Source: Ciceribacter sp. T2.26MG-112.2 (lineage in GTDB: Bacteria; Pseudomonadota; Alphaproteobacteria; Rhizobiales; Rhizobiaceae). From it: 64,000 nt of DNA. Made by a program: the position numbers and the translations under genes. The notes under the pieces are model-generated. The model was not told the DNA's origin, searched no databases, and worked only from the letters and a program-made list of their open reading frames with translations. Below, in pieces: positions 16,376 to 24,442 of this stretch (position 1 is its first letter; each line of letters begins with the position of its first letter). The stretch spans positions 124,001-188,000 of the forward strand of contig NZ_UEYQ01000005.1 in assembly GCF_900492205.1 (NCBI RefSeq), given 5' to 3'.

Positions 16376-16948
16376 TCAGAACTTGTAGGCGAGCGAAAGA
16401 CCGGCGTGACTGATGCCGTCATTCGGGTCGCAAAGGTCGGCATTGGAGGAGTGGTCGATGGATGCGACGATGTCGAGCTTTTCGTTCAGGCGAAAGCCGG
16501 CCGCGGCATATTCACGGAACATCAGGCTGCAGCCAAGCTTCGGGCCGCTGGATCCGTCATCTTCATTGTCGCCATTGTGGACCGTACCACCGAAGCCGAG
16601 GTCGATATAGAAGCGATCGGTGACGTCGACGGTCCAGTTGAGGCCGGCGAAAACCTGGCTGGCCTCACCCGCTGTGCTGATCGTCGCGCCGGCATGGATC
16701 CGCGGACGCAGGATGGTGTCCTGCCAGGTGGCGGCATTTGCCGAATCCAGCGGATCGAAGTAAAGGGCGACGGTCGGGAAGAAGCCCGGCTCAAACGTGC
16801 TGCGGGCCTGGACGGAGCCCAAGACGCCGGCGCGGACTTCCTTGATCGACCAGTCGGCCGCAACTGCGCTTTGGGGGAGCAAGGTGCCAGCGGCCAGCAA
16901 AGTCAGAAGCACGGTTCGGCTCAGGCAGGCGGTCTTGCTCGGCATCAT
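16376..16948 (-). CDS. PagL-like lipid A 3-O-deacylase (acyloxyacyl hydrolase family)
   Basis: 190 residues with a clear signal peptide (hydrophobic core VLLTLLAAGTLL, cleavage near SAVAADW). A small beta-barrel pattern follows, with the catalytic motif HSSNA near the C-terminus (H and S of the PagL triad) and an aromatic end (AYKF), typical of outer-membrane proteins. PagL removes the 3-position acyl chain from lipid A in the outer membrane. Paired ATGs at 16948 and 16945 start the signal peptide; the frame extends to 16993 without support. It sits between a DUF1127 gene and a lipoprotein gene, in a region that separates purQ from purL. Confidence 0.82.
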   Translation of the reverse strand: MMPSKTACLSRTVLLTLLAAGTLLPQSAVAADWSIKEVRAGVLGSVQARSTFEPGFFPTVALYFDPLDSANAATWQDTILRPRIHAGATISTAGEASQVFAGLNWTVDVTDRFYIDLGFGGTVHNGDNEDDGSSGPKLGCSLMFREYAAAGFRLNEKLDIVASIDHSSNADLCDPNDGISHAGLSLAYKF

Positions 16949-17059
16949 GTCCACGCACTCGGATTCGGGTGAAATCGTGGCAGACGCTAGCACACGATTT
17001 TGTGAACCGCGATGGCCAATATGTCACGCATGGCCGGTATTTTCGTCGTAGAAGCCCGT

Positions 17060-17443
17060 TCAGCAGCCCCTTGCCCCGCCCGACCATCGACGGACATCGG
17101 CGGCGATGCGCGGCGCGACCGGCTCGTTCATCATCGGGCCGAATGCGTCGAGCCGCGCAGGCCTGCCTTCGGCCTGGACGACGAGCAGGGGGCGGATGTC
17201 GCTCGAGCCCTTGCGCACGAGAAGAATGCGCGGCTTGCCGGAAAAGGAGTTGAGCTCGGGCGCCATGGAATAGGCCCTGAAGGCCGGATCACCGGACTTG
17301 ATCCAGCAGTTGTTCGCGCCGACGGCCACGCGCTCCATCACGTCGAGCGCCGATTGGCCCTGGGCCGGCTTCGTCTTCGGCTCGGACTGGCAGGAGGCGA
17401 GGGCCAGCAAGGGCAGGGCAAGAATGCAGAGGGCAGGGCGCAT
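17060..17443 (-). CDS. Hypothetical lipoprotein
   Basis: 127 residues. A short signal peptide ends in the lipobox LASC (C18), so the protein is probably lipidated and anchored by SPase II processing. The mature part is about 110 residues with two further Cys (NNCWIKSG and the terminal ARGC) that could form a disulfide. It begins with a Gln/Lys/Pro-rich linker. I do not recognise a named domain. ATG at 17443 was chosen because it gives a proper signal peptide and has GGAAAG upstream. The gene starts 47 bases beyond the purQ stop and may be read from the pur operon. Confidence 0.7.
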   Translation of the reverse strand: MRPALCILALPLLALASCQSEPKTKPAQGQSALDVMERVAVGANNCWIKSGDPAFRAYSMAPELNSFSGKPRILLVRKGSSDIRPLLVVQAEGRPARLDAFGPMMNEPVAPRIAADVRRWSGGARGC

Positions 17444-17490
17444 GCGGGGTGCTTTCCGGTTAAGAGCCCGGCCTTCTATCATCGGTCTGG

Positions 17491-18162
17491 TTAAGCGGCG
17501 ATTACGTCGAGGGCGGAGGCGAAGATGCCGCGGCCGTCATTGCCGCCATGGGCCGCCTCGATCAGGTTTTCCGGATGGGGCATCATGCCGAGCACATTGC
17601 CCTTGTCGTTGATCACGCCGGCGATATCGTTGATCGAGCCGTTCGGATTGGTGCCCTCGGCGTAGCGGAAGACCACCTGGCCATTGCCTTCGATCGTCTT
17701 CAGCGTCTCGGCGTCGGCGAAATAATTGCCGTCGTGATGGGCGACCGGGCAGCGGATGATCTGGCCCTTGGCATAGGCGCGGGTGAAATCGGTCTCGGCG
17801 TTGACGACCTCGAGTTTGATTTCCCTGCAGACGAACTTCAGCGAGGCGTTGCGCATCAGGGCGCCGGGCAGGAGGCCCGCCTCAAGCAGGATCTGGAAGC
17901 CGTTGCACACGCCGAGCACCTTGACGCCGCGTTCGGCGGCAGCCTTGACGGCCTGCATGACCGGCATCCGCGCGGCAATCGCCCCGCAACGCAGGTAGTC
18001 GCCGTAGGAGAAGCCGCCCGGAATGACGATCAGGTCGACGTCCGGAAGGCTCGTTTCGGTCTGCCAGATGGTGACCGGTGCATGGCCCGAAATCTTCGTC
18101 AGCGCAGCGATCATGTCGCGGTCGCGGTTGAGGCCAGGAAGTTGCAGAACGGCGGATTTCAT
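17491..18162 (-). CDS. purQ: Phosphoribosylformylglycinamidine synthase subunit PurQ
   Basis: 223-residue class I glutamine amidotransferase that supplies ammonia to PurL in step 4 of purine synthesis. The nucleophile is C86 in [10 protein letters not shown]. The His-Glu pair of the triad is in MMPHPENL near residue 195, and [14 protein letters not shown] is the PurQ-specific segment. Its ATG overlaps the stop of the upstream coiled-coil ORF in an ATGA arrangement, so its translation is probably coupled to that ORF. Confidence 0.97.
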   Translation of the reverse strand: MKSAVLQLPGLNRDRDMIAALTKISGHAPVTIWQTETSLPDVDLIVIPGGFSYGDYLRCGAIAARMPVMQAVKAAAERGVKVLGVCNGFQILLEAGLLPGALMRNASLKFVCREIKLEVVNAETDFTRAYAKGQIIRCPVAHHDGNYFADAETLKTIEGNGQVVFRYAEGTNPNGSINDIAGVINDKGNVLGMMPHPENLIEAAHGGNDGRGIFASALDVIAA

Positions 18163-18416
18163 GGGTGGGACTCAAACCTTGCTTGTGCTTCCTGGAGCTC
18201 CCGCAGCTCCAGGCGATTTTCGATGCGATCGAGGCGGTCGAGGACCTGCGTCATCGTTCCGCGCATATTGTTGAAATCGCCTTGCAGGAGATGCATGTAG
18301 TTGCGAAGAGAGGCAATGTCCTGACGCGTATCGCGCTGACCATCCTTGATCGTCGTGATGTCGGCTTGCAGTTTCCGCAAGATTTCGAACATCAGTTCCT
18401 GTGTCTGGTCAGCCAT
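18159..18416 (-). CDS. Short coiled-coil protein inserted between purS and purQ
   Basis: 85 residues, almost entirely predicted alpha-helical coiled coil, with heptad-like L/I/M spacing through [19 protein letters not shown] and [14 protein letters not shown]. No Cys, no signal peptide, no known catalytic motif. It resembles SlyX-like or generic coiled-coil small proteins in composition only; I do not recognise the family. The gene lies 19 bases after purS and overlaps purQ by 4 bases, so it is expressed with the PurSQ subunits. The context makes an adaptor or assembly role with the FGAM synthase complex conceivable, but that is inference. Confidence 0.75.
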   Translation of the reverse strand: MADQTQELMFEILRKLQADITTIKDGQRDTRQDIASLRNYMHLLQGDFNNMRGTMTQVLDRLDRIENRLELRELQEAQARFESHP

Positions 18417-18435
18417 CCCATCGCTCCTTCAACCT

Positions 18436-18678
18436 TCAGGCGATGGCGATAGTATAGTTCTCGATGACGGTGTTGGCGAGGAGCTTTTCGCACATGGCTT
18501 TCAGATCGGCCTCGGCCTTGGCCTTGTCCGAACCTTCCAGTTCGAGATCGAATACCTTGCCCTGGCGGACATGGCCGACGCCTTCGAAACCGAGTGCGCC
18601 GAGCGCGCCCTCGATCGCCTTGCCCTGGGGATCGAGAACGCCGTTCTTGAGGGTTACTGTCACGCGTGCCTTGATCAC
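18436..18678 (-). CDS. purS: Phosphoribosylformylglycinamidine synthase subunit PurS
   Basis: 80 residues. It has the small ferredoxin-like PurS fold: KARVTVTLKNGVLDPQGKAIEGALGALGF at the N-terminus and the VRQGKVFDLELEG block. PurS dimers bridge PurQ and PurL so that ammonia can pass between them. The gene lies 22 bases after purC, and the short coiled-coil ORF begins 19 bases after its stop. Confidence 0.96.
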   Translation of the reverse strand: MIKARVTVTLKNGVLDPQGKAIEGALGALGFEGVGHVRQGKVFDLELEGSDKAKAEADLKAMCEKLLANTVIENYTIAIA

Positions 18679-18700
18679 TCTTAAAGTCTCCCTGGGCTTG

Positions 18701-19465
18701 TTACTTTACCAGCACCGGGCCGGTGCCGCGCAGCGGCTCGTTTTCGTTGATGATGCCGAGGCGCTTGGCCACTTCCTGATAGGCTTCGAGCAGGCCGCCG
18801 AGATCCTGGCGGAACCGGTCCTTGTCGAGCTTTTCATGCGTCTCGATGTCCCACAGCCGGCAGCTGTCCGGCGAGATTTCGTCGGCGAGGATGATGCGCA
18901 TCATGTCGCCTTCATAAAGACGGCCGCATTCGATCTTGAAGTCGACGAGCTGGATGCCGATGCCGAGGAAGAGGCCCGACAGGAAGTCGTTGACGCGGAT
19001 GGCGAGCGCCATGATGTCGTCGAGCTCGGCCGGATTGGCCCAGCCGAAGGCGGTGATGTGCTCTTCCGAGACCATGGGGTCGGCCAGCGCATCGGATTTG
19101 TAGTAGAACTCGATGATCGAGCGCGGCAGCACGATGCCTTCGTCGATGCCGAGGCGCTTGGCCAGCGAGCCGGCGGCGACGTTGCGCACGACGATCTCGA
19201 GCGGGATCATCTCGACTTCCTTGATCAACTGCTCGCGCATGTTCATGCGGCGGATGAAGTGGGTCGGGATGCCGATCTTGTTCAGGTGCGTGAAGAGATA
19301 TTCGGAAATGCGGTTGTTGAGAACGCCCTTTCCGTCGATGACTTCGTGCTTCTTCTTGTTGAATGCGGTTGCATCGTCCTTGAAGAACTGGATCAGCGTG
19401 CCGGGCTCCGGACCCTCGTACAGGATCTTGGCCTTGCCTTCGTATACACGGCGGCGACGGTTCAT
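18701..19465 (-). CDS. purC: Phosphoribosylaminoimidazole-succinocarboxamide synthase (SAICAR synthetase)
   Basis: The 254-residue protein joins CAIR and aspartate in an ATP-dependent step of purine synthesis. Signatures are [32 protein letters not shown] at the N-terminus, [13 protein letters not shown] near residue 88 and the [10 protein letters not shown] and [12 protein letters not shown] motifs. The ATG at 19465 gives the standard length; an in-frame start 11 codons earlier is less likely. purC heads the purC-purS-ORF-purQ transcript and is divergent from the DUF1476 gene. Confidence 0.97.
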   Translation of the reverse strand: MNRRRRVYEGKAKILYEGPEPGTLIQFFKDDATAFNKKKHEVIDGKGVLNNRISEYLFTHLNKIGIPTHFIRRMNMREQLIKEVEMIPLEIVVRNVAAGSLAKRLGIDEGIVLPRSIIEFYYKSDALADPMVSEEHITAFGWANPAELDDIMALAIRVNDFLSGLFLGIGIQLVDFKIECGRLYEGDMMRIILADEISPDSCRLWDIETHEKLDKDRFRQDLGGLLEAYQEVAKRLGIINENEPLRGTGPVLVK

Positions 19466-19699
19466 GACTGGTTTTTCTCTGTTGTTGGCGCCACGCATCG
19501 GGGCGCAAGTGGATCGTTGAAGCGGTCCCTTAGCGGAAAAGCCGGGTTTTCACAATGCAACAGTTGTCGCCCCGACCGAATTCGTCGAAAGCAAGGCTTC
19601 GCTTGGAGATTCGACCAAGTTTGCATTGCACTTTGTACCGCCTTTTGATTAATGGGTGAACGGAAACCGCACGGTGGCGGGATAATTTGGGAGACGCAG

Positions 19700-20014
19700 A
19701 TGAGCGGCATGAGTGATCGCGAAAAGGCATTTGAAAACAAGTTCGCGCACGATCAGGAGCTCCGTTTCAAGGCCGAGGCGCGGCGCAACAAGCTGCTGGG
19801 CCTCTGGGCCGGTGGCCTGCTCGGCAAGGCCGATCTCGATGCCTATGCGAGGGAAGTGGTCGCTTCCGATTTCGAGGAAGCCGGCGACGCCGATGTGCTT
19901 CGCAAGGTGAGCGGCGACCTCAAGGACGGCGGCGTTGCGATCACCGACGAGGAAATCCGGGCCAAGATGCAGGAATTCCTCGCCCAGGCGGTGGAGCAGA
20001 TCCAGGGCGAGTAA
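19700..20014 (+). CDS. DUF1476 protein, ATP synthase inhibitor zeta-subunit type
   Basis: 104 residues with the four-helix DUF1476 signature: REKAFENKFAHDQELRFKAEARRNKLLGLWA, then a middle helix with ASDFEEAGDADVLRKV. In Paracoccus the zeta subunit blocks ATP hydrolysis by F1 through its N-terminal segment; related proteins in other alphaproteobacteria show weaker inhibition. GGGAG six bases before the ATG at 19700 supports this start; an ATG three codons later is also possible. The gene is monocistronic, divergent from purC and followed by a GC-rich hairpin. Confidence 0.9.
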   Translation: MSGMSDREKAFENKFAHDQELRFKAEARRNKLLGLWAGGLLGKADLDAYAREVVASDFEEAGDADVLRKVSGDLKDGGVAITDEEIRAKMQEFLAQAVEQIQGE

Positions 20015-20037
20015 TCGCCGACAAACTATTTCTACAT

Positions 20038-20059
20038 GCCGGGCGCCTTTGCGCCCGGC
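20038..20059 (+). terminator. Hairpin after the DUF1476 gene
   Basis: GCCGGGCGC (20038-20046), loop CTTT, GCGCCCGGC (20051-20059): a perfect 9-bp stem 24 bases after the DUF1476 stop, without a T-tract. The following 229 bases to the next gene hold nothing I can support. Confidence 0.5.
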
Positions 20060-20288
20060 CGATCTGGTTGCTGCCCGCCGCGCCATTCCTGGCGCCGAAT
20101 GAAATCGGGTGCCCCGCCAAACCCGATGGGCGGCCGGGCCGTAACCTCGCACGGCAGTGCAGCCGAGCATGCGCAGCCAGCGCCCATGGCCGATGTGATC
20201 CGCCACTCTCCCCAAAGCTGATACCGAAATACCGTTTCTGATGAGCGATCACCGAAAACGTCGCGCGAGAAGCTGTGCGCCGGTTGGA

Positions 20289-20837
20289 TCAGAGGCGGTT
20301 GAGGAACTGGGCGAAGACCATCGTGCCTTCCGGCCAGGGGCCGTGGCCGGATTCGGCATTGATGTGCCCGGATTCCCCGGCATCGACCAGCAGCGAGCCC
20401 CAGGCATTGGCAATATCGTCGGCGTGTTCGAAGCTGCCGAAGGGATCGTTGCGGCTGGCGACGGTGAGCGACGGGAAAGGTAGCGGTTCGCGCGGGTAGG
20501 GACCGAAGGTCATCAGGTGCTTCGGCCGAATCGCCGGATTGGCGACGTCCGGCGGAGCGACCAGAAAGGCGCCTGCCACCTTGTCGGCGATCTGCGGCAC
20601 CGCATGGATCAGGGTCGGCACACCGAGCGAATGGGCGACGAGCACCACGGGCCGGGTCGATGCATTCACCTCTTCGATCAGGCGGGCAACCCAGTCTTCG
20701 CGCACCGGTTTCGACCATTCGGCCTGTTCGACGCGGCGCGCGGTCGATAGCCGCAACTGCCAGCGCGTCTGCCAGTGATCGGGGCCGGAATTGGTGTATC
20801 CCGGAATGATGAGAATGTCGGCGTCGGATGCTTTCAT
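20289..20837 (-). CDS. RBBP9/YdeN-family alpha/beta hydrolase
   Basis: 182 residues of the small serine hydrolase family. It begins ILIIPGYTNSGPDHWQTRWQ, has the nucleophile elbow VAHSLG (Ser near residue 70), the acid in ASRNDPFGSFEHA and the His in ESGHINAESGHGPWP. Family members are cytoplasmic esterase-like enzymes of unknown natural substrate. The gene stands alone, upstream of nothing obvious, and its stop faces the DUF1476 gene. GAAAG sits ahead of the ATG at 20837. The reaction class is well supported; the physiological role is not. Confidence 0.87.
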   Translation of the reverse strand: MKASDADILIIPGYTNSGPDHWQTRWQLRLSTARRVEQAEWSKPVREDWVARLIEEVNASTRPVVLVAHSLGVPTLIHAVPQIADKVAGAFLVAPPDVANPAIRPKHLMTFGPYPREPLPFPSLTVASRNDPFGSFEHADDIANAWGSLLVDAGESGHINAESGHGPWPEGTMVFAQFLNRL

Positions 20838-20906
20838 GTCGCCTTATCTGCTGTCGACAGCGCTTTGCGTCAAGGGCGCGGTTGCCTCCATCATGCGAAT
20901 TTGTCT

Positions 20907-22358
20907 CTAGGTCGCCGCGATCAGTGCGACGGTCAGGACGCTGGCGAAGACGGTGGCCATCAGGGCGATGAAGCGATGGCGGATGCTGGCGCAGACGGCG
21001 TCGTTGCCGGCGTCGAAATCGAAACGCTCCATGACGATCCGCTCGATGGGGATCCCGGCTTGAAGCAGGATCGCCACGGCGCTCTCCATCATCGGCGGCG
21101 GACCGCAGACGAAAGCGGTGGTCTCGGCGGGCGCAAGCCCTCGCAGCAGACGCGATACATGCTCGCGGCGACAGGTACCGGATTCACAGTCGTCACCGCC
21201 ATCGGTGTCGGCCAGATAGATCGCTTCGAAGTCCAGCCCTTCCATCAGGGGCAAAATCTCGCCGCGTGCGATGTGATCCGCTCGGCTCCGCGCGGCGGCG
21301 ATCAGACGGATAGGCCTCCTGTCGCGCGCATGGGAAAGCTCTCCAAGCAGGCTCATCACCGGCGCGATGCCGATGCCGCCGGCCAGCAGCAGCAGAGGTC
21401 CGGGTCCGGTTTCGTCGAGCGTGAAGCTGCCATGCGGCCCGTCGACGCCGACCGGCGTTCCTGGGGCAAGGCGAGGCACCGCTGCGGTCATGTCGCCGGC
21501 ATTGCGGATGAGGAAGCGCAGGCGCGGCAGATCGGACGGGGCCGACGCGATGGAGAATGGATTGTCGGTAACGGTATGGCGCCGGCCAATGGCCAGCCAG
21601 GCGAACTGGCCGGCCGCGAAGGTGAAACGCTCAGGGCGCTTCGTCGTCAACACCAGTTCGGCCACCGTCGGGCTCAGCGCGCGGGCGGATTCGACCTTGA
21701 AGCCTGGGCGGAAGGCATGGATTGGTCGCAGTACATAGACCACGAGGAGCGATGAAAGCGCCAGCAGAGCGACCAAGAGGATGGCGGTTGCGCCGAACGG
21801 ATCGGCCATGAACCGCGCGTGGGTGAAGGCGTGTTGCAGTGAGAGTGCGACGAGAGCCACGGCCAGCAGACCGTGGCCGATCCGCCAGGCCTGGTAGGGA
21901 ATGATCCGCCCGCGCAGGTGTTTGCCGGTGATGACGAGAATGACGGCGAGCCCGGCGGCGACAATGCCGGTTCTCAGATCCGGCGTCGTCATGTAGGCGA
22001 CAAGCCTCTGCCACATGACGTCAAGGCTGCCGTCCCGGCCGCGAAAGAGGAAGAAGAAGACGTGCAACAGGATCATCCACAGCGCGCCCTTTGCCGCCAA
22101 GCGGTGAAAGCCCATGGTGCGGTCGAGGCCGATCCGACCGGAGATCAGCTCGAAACGGCCGGATGTGGCAAACTGCATCATGAACATCGCCAGCGCAGCG
22201 ACGCCGGTGGCCCGCGCAAGAACGGGGTAGACCGTCGGAGAATTGAGGCCGCCGCTGAGAGATGCCAGCAGAACAGGGCCGGCCGTCAGGATCAGGTAGA
22301 GGACTGCGAGCGATCGGGCTGAGAAGGCCCATGGTCGCTGCTTGGCCGATTGTGCCAT
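20907..22358 (-). CDS. Ferric-reductase-like transmembrane flavoprotein (ferredoxin reductase family)
   Basis: 483 residues. The first 215 contain about six membrane helices with paired His that could ligate haem (GFHRLAAKGALWMILLH and GHGLLAVALVALSLQHAFTH). An FNR-like domain follows: FAD binding at DNPFSIASAP, NAD(P) binding at LLLLAGGIGIAPVMSLL and the CGPPPMM end motif. An extra C-terminal hydrophobic helix is present (MATVFASVLTVALIA). This layout moves electrons from NAD(P)H across the membrane, as in ferric or other metal reductases. Start ATG 22358 has GGGGAGA; the frame to 22601 is not used. It is divergent from a low-affinity iron permease gene, which supports a role in iron reduction. 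Confidence 0.82.
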   Translation of the reverse strand: MAQSAKQRPWAFSARSLAVLYLILTAGPVLLASLSGGLNSPTVYPVLARATGVAALAMFMMQFATSGRFELISGRIGLDRTMGFHRLAAKGALWMILLHVFFFLFRGRDGSLDVMWQRLVAYMTTPDLRTGIVAAGLAVILVITGKHLRGRIIPYQAWRIGHGLLAVALVALSLQHAFTHARFMADPFGATAILLVALLALSSLLVVYVLRPIHAFRPGFKVESARALSPTVAELVLTTKRPERFTFAAGQFAWLAIGRRHTVTDNPFSIASAPSDLPRLRFLIRNAGDMTAAVPRLAPGTPVGVDGPHGSFTLDETGPGPLLLLAGGIGIAPVMSLLGELSHARDRRPIRLIAAARSRADHIARGEILPLMEGLDFEAIYLADTDGGDDCESGTCRREHVSRLLRGLAPAETTAFVCGPPPMMESAVAILLQAGIPIERIVMERFDFDAGNDAVCASIRHRFIALMATVFASVLTVALIAAT

Positions 22359-22530
22359 GATCTCCCCTGTTCCACCCGGTGCCGCGCATCGATCGTGCAT
22401 ATAGGATCTTCGATATGTCGCCGATAGTTGCCGGTGAAGCCGCGCCAAGTCAACGTGACACCTTGTGCCGGTCGCCGGGAACCATAGCAGCGGATGGACG
22501 TTACCCTGCACCTTGCCCAGGGAGTGAGCG

Positions 22531-23007
22531 ATGGCCGATCGCGTGAATGTCTTTTCCCGTTTTGCCTCAGCCGTGTCGGAATGGTCCGGTCGTCCGGCCA
22601 TCTTTTTCGCCGCGCTCGGCGCGCTGATCCTCTGGGGGCTGACGGGGCCTTATTACGGTTACTCGAGCACGTGGCAGACGCTCGCCAGCACCGGCGCCAC
22701 GCTCATTACCTTCCTGATGGTGTTCATCCTGCAAAATGCGCAGATGCGCGACACCCGCGCCATCCAGACCAAGCTCGACGAATTGATCCTGACGAGCCAG
22801 GGCGCCGAGAACCATTTCATCGGCATCGAAAGCCTCGACGAGAACGAGCTGAAGAAGCTCAACCGGCTATTGGCGAAAGCGGCCGCGGCGGACGGCGATG
22901 CGCGCGGCGAGCGGCTCGAGGAGGTCGAGCGCCATGTCGAGGAGGCGATGGAGCAAGAGGGCGCCGAGGAGAAGAGGGAAAAGGCCGCCGAGTCGGCCGA
23001 AGCCTAG
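22531..23007 (+). CDS. Low-affinity iron permease family protein
   Basis: 158 residues. Two hydrophobic segments (AIFFAALGALILWGLTGP, and TLITFLMVFILQNAQMRDTRAIQ) carry the family pattern, including the conserved NAQ-RD-A-IQ-KLDELI run. A long acidic coiled-coil tail then begins near residue 100 (EVERHVEEAMEQEGAEEKREK). Fungal Fet4 is the distant namesake; bacterial members are only inferred to act in metal uptake. GGGAG precedes the ATG at 22531. Divergent placement beside the ferric-reductase-like gene suggests a shared iron function. Confidence 0.82.
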   Translation: MADRVNVFSRFASAVSEWSGRPAIFFAALGALILWGLTGPYYGYSSTWQTLASTGATLITFLMVFILQNAQMRDTRAIQTKLDELILTSQGAENHFIGIESLDENELKKLNRLLAKAAAADGDARGERLEEVERHVEEAMEQEGAEEKREKAAESAEA

Positions 23008-23042
23008 GAGATTTCTCTTCGAATGCGGTACCAGAAGAAGCC

Positions 23043-23068
23043 GACCGGCATGCACGTGCATGCCGGTC
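23043..23068. terminator. 26-base perfect palindrome between convergent genes
   Basis: GACCGGCATGCA CG TGCATGCCGGTC reads identically on both strands. It lies 35 bases after the iron-permease stop and 13 bases after the purB stop on the other strand. It could act as a bidirectional transcript-end hairpin, although neither side has a T-tract and the zero-length loop is not ideal for RNA; a protein-binding palindrome is the alternative. Confidence 0.5.
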
Positions 23069-23081
23069 GCGAGCTTGAGGA

Positions 23082-24383
23082 TCAGCCGAAGACGCGCCTG
23101 AAGATCGTGTCGACGTGCTTGGTGTGGTAGCCGAGGTCGAATTTTTCCCGGATCTCTTCCTCCGAAAGCGCGGTGCGCACTTCCGGGTCAGCGAGCAGTT
23201 CTTCGAGGAAGTCGGCACCCTTTTCCCAGACCTTCATGGCGTTGCGCTGCACGAGGCGGTAGCTGTCCTCGCGGGAAACGCCGGCCTGGGTGAGCGCCAG
23301 GAGGACGCGCTGGCTCATCACCAGGCCCTTGAACTTGTTCATGTTCTTCAACATGTTTTCCGGGTAGATGACCAGCTTCTCGATGACACCGGCGAGCCGG
23401 TTCAGGGCGAAGTCCAGCGTGATCGTCGTGTCGGGGCCGATGGCGCGCTCGACGCTCGAATGGCTGATGTCGCGCTCGTGCCAGAGCGCAACGTTTTCGA
23501 GCGCCGGCACGACTGACATGCGCACAAGGCGGGCAAGGCCGGTCAGGTTTTCCGTCAGGACCGGGTTGCGCTTGTGCGGCATCGCCGACGAACCCTTCTG
23601 GCCCGGCGAGAAGAATTCTTCCGCTTCCAGCACCTCGGTGCGCTGCATGTGGCGGATCTCGATCGCGACATTCTCGATCGACGAGGCAATGACGCCGAGG
23701 GTGGCGAAGAACATGGCGTGGCGGTCGCGCGGGATGACCTGGGTCGAGACCGGCTCGGGCACGAGGCCGAGCTTTTCGCAGACATGCTCCTCGACGCTGG
23801 GGTCGATATTGGCAAAGGTGCCGACGGCGCCGGAGATGGCACCGGTGGCGATCTCGGCGCGGGCGGCGACCAGGCGGGCGCGGTTGCGGCTCATCTCGGC
23901 GTAGAAGCGGGCAAAGGTCAGGCCCATGGTCGTCGGCTCGGCATGGATGCCGTGGCTGCGGCCGATGCGGACCGTGTCCTTGTGTTCGAAGGCGCGGGTC
24001 TTGAGCGCCGTCAGAACCCGGTCCATGTCCGCCAGCAGCAGGTCGGCGGCGCGCACCAGCTGGATGTTGAGCGTGGTGTCGAGCACGTCGGACGAGGTCA
24101 TGCCCTGGTGGACGAAGCGACTATCCGGGCCGATGAATTCGGCGAGATGGGTGAGGAAGGCGATCACGTCGTGCTTGGTGACGGCCTCGATCTCGTCGAT
24201 CCGATCGACGTCGAACTTCGCCGCGCCGCCCTTTTCCCAGATGGTCCGGGCGGATTCCTTCGGGATGACGCCGAGTTCGGCAAGCGCATCGCAAGCATGC
24301 GCCTCGATCTCGAACCAGATGCGGAACTTGGTTTCGGGAGACCAGATGGCGACCATTTCAGGCCGGGAATAACGCGGGATCAT
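23082..24383 (-). CDS. purB: Adenylosuccinate lyase
   Basis: 433-residue member of the fumarase/aspartase superfamily. It cleaves SAICAR to AICAR and adenylosuccinate to AMP. Motifs are TSSDVLDTTL near residue 95, GRSHGIHAEPTT near 142 (catalytic His) and the superfamily signature GSSAMPHKRNP near 267, with the catalytic Ser loop. It begins MIPRYSRPEMVAIWS, typical of the short bacterial type. The gene ends a minus-strand run rpe-DUF2259-membrane protein-purB, with a 59-base gap to the membrane-protein gene, so it is apart from purCSQ and purL. Confidence 0.97.
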   Translation of the reverse strand: MIPRYSRPEMVAIWSPETKFRIWFEIEAHACDALAELGVIPKESARTIWEKGGAAKFDVDRIDEIEAVTKHDVIAFLTHLAEFIGPDSRFVHQGMTSSDVLDTTLNIQLVRAADLLLADMDRVLTALKTRAFEHKDTVRIGRSHGIHAEPTTMGLTFARFYAEMSRNRARLVAARAEIATGAISGAVGTFANIDPSVEEHVCEKLGLVPEPVSTQVIPRDRHAMFFATLGVIASSIENVAIEIRHMQRTEVLEAEEFFSPGQKGSSAMPHKRNPVLTENLTGLARLVRMSVVPALENVALWHERDISHSSVERAIGPDTTITLDFALNRLAGVIEKLVIYPENMLKNMNKFKGLVMSQRVLLALTQAGVSREDSYRLVQRNAMKVWEKGADFLEELLADPEVRTALSEEEIREKFDLGYHTKHVDTIFRRVFG

Positions 24384-24442
24384 CGGACGTTCTCACTTTA
24401 CGGCTGGAGTTGGCGTCGCTTTAGCAAAGACGGGCGGCAATC

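Noticed and set aside
20032-20718. Long minus-strand frame of 228 codons over the DUF1476/hydrolase region
   Set aside because: It lies antisense or out of frame to the RBBP9-like hydrolase and has arginine-rich shadow composition. No domain is recognisable.
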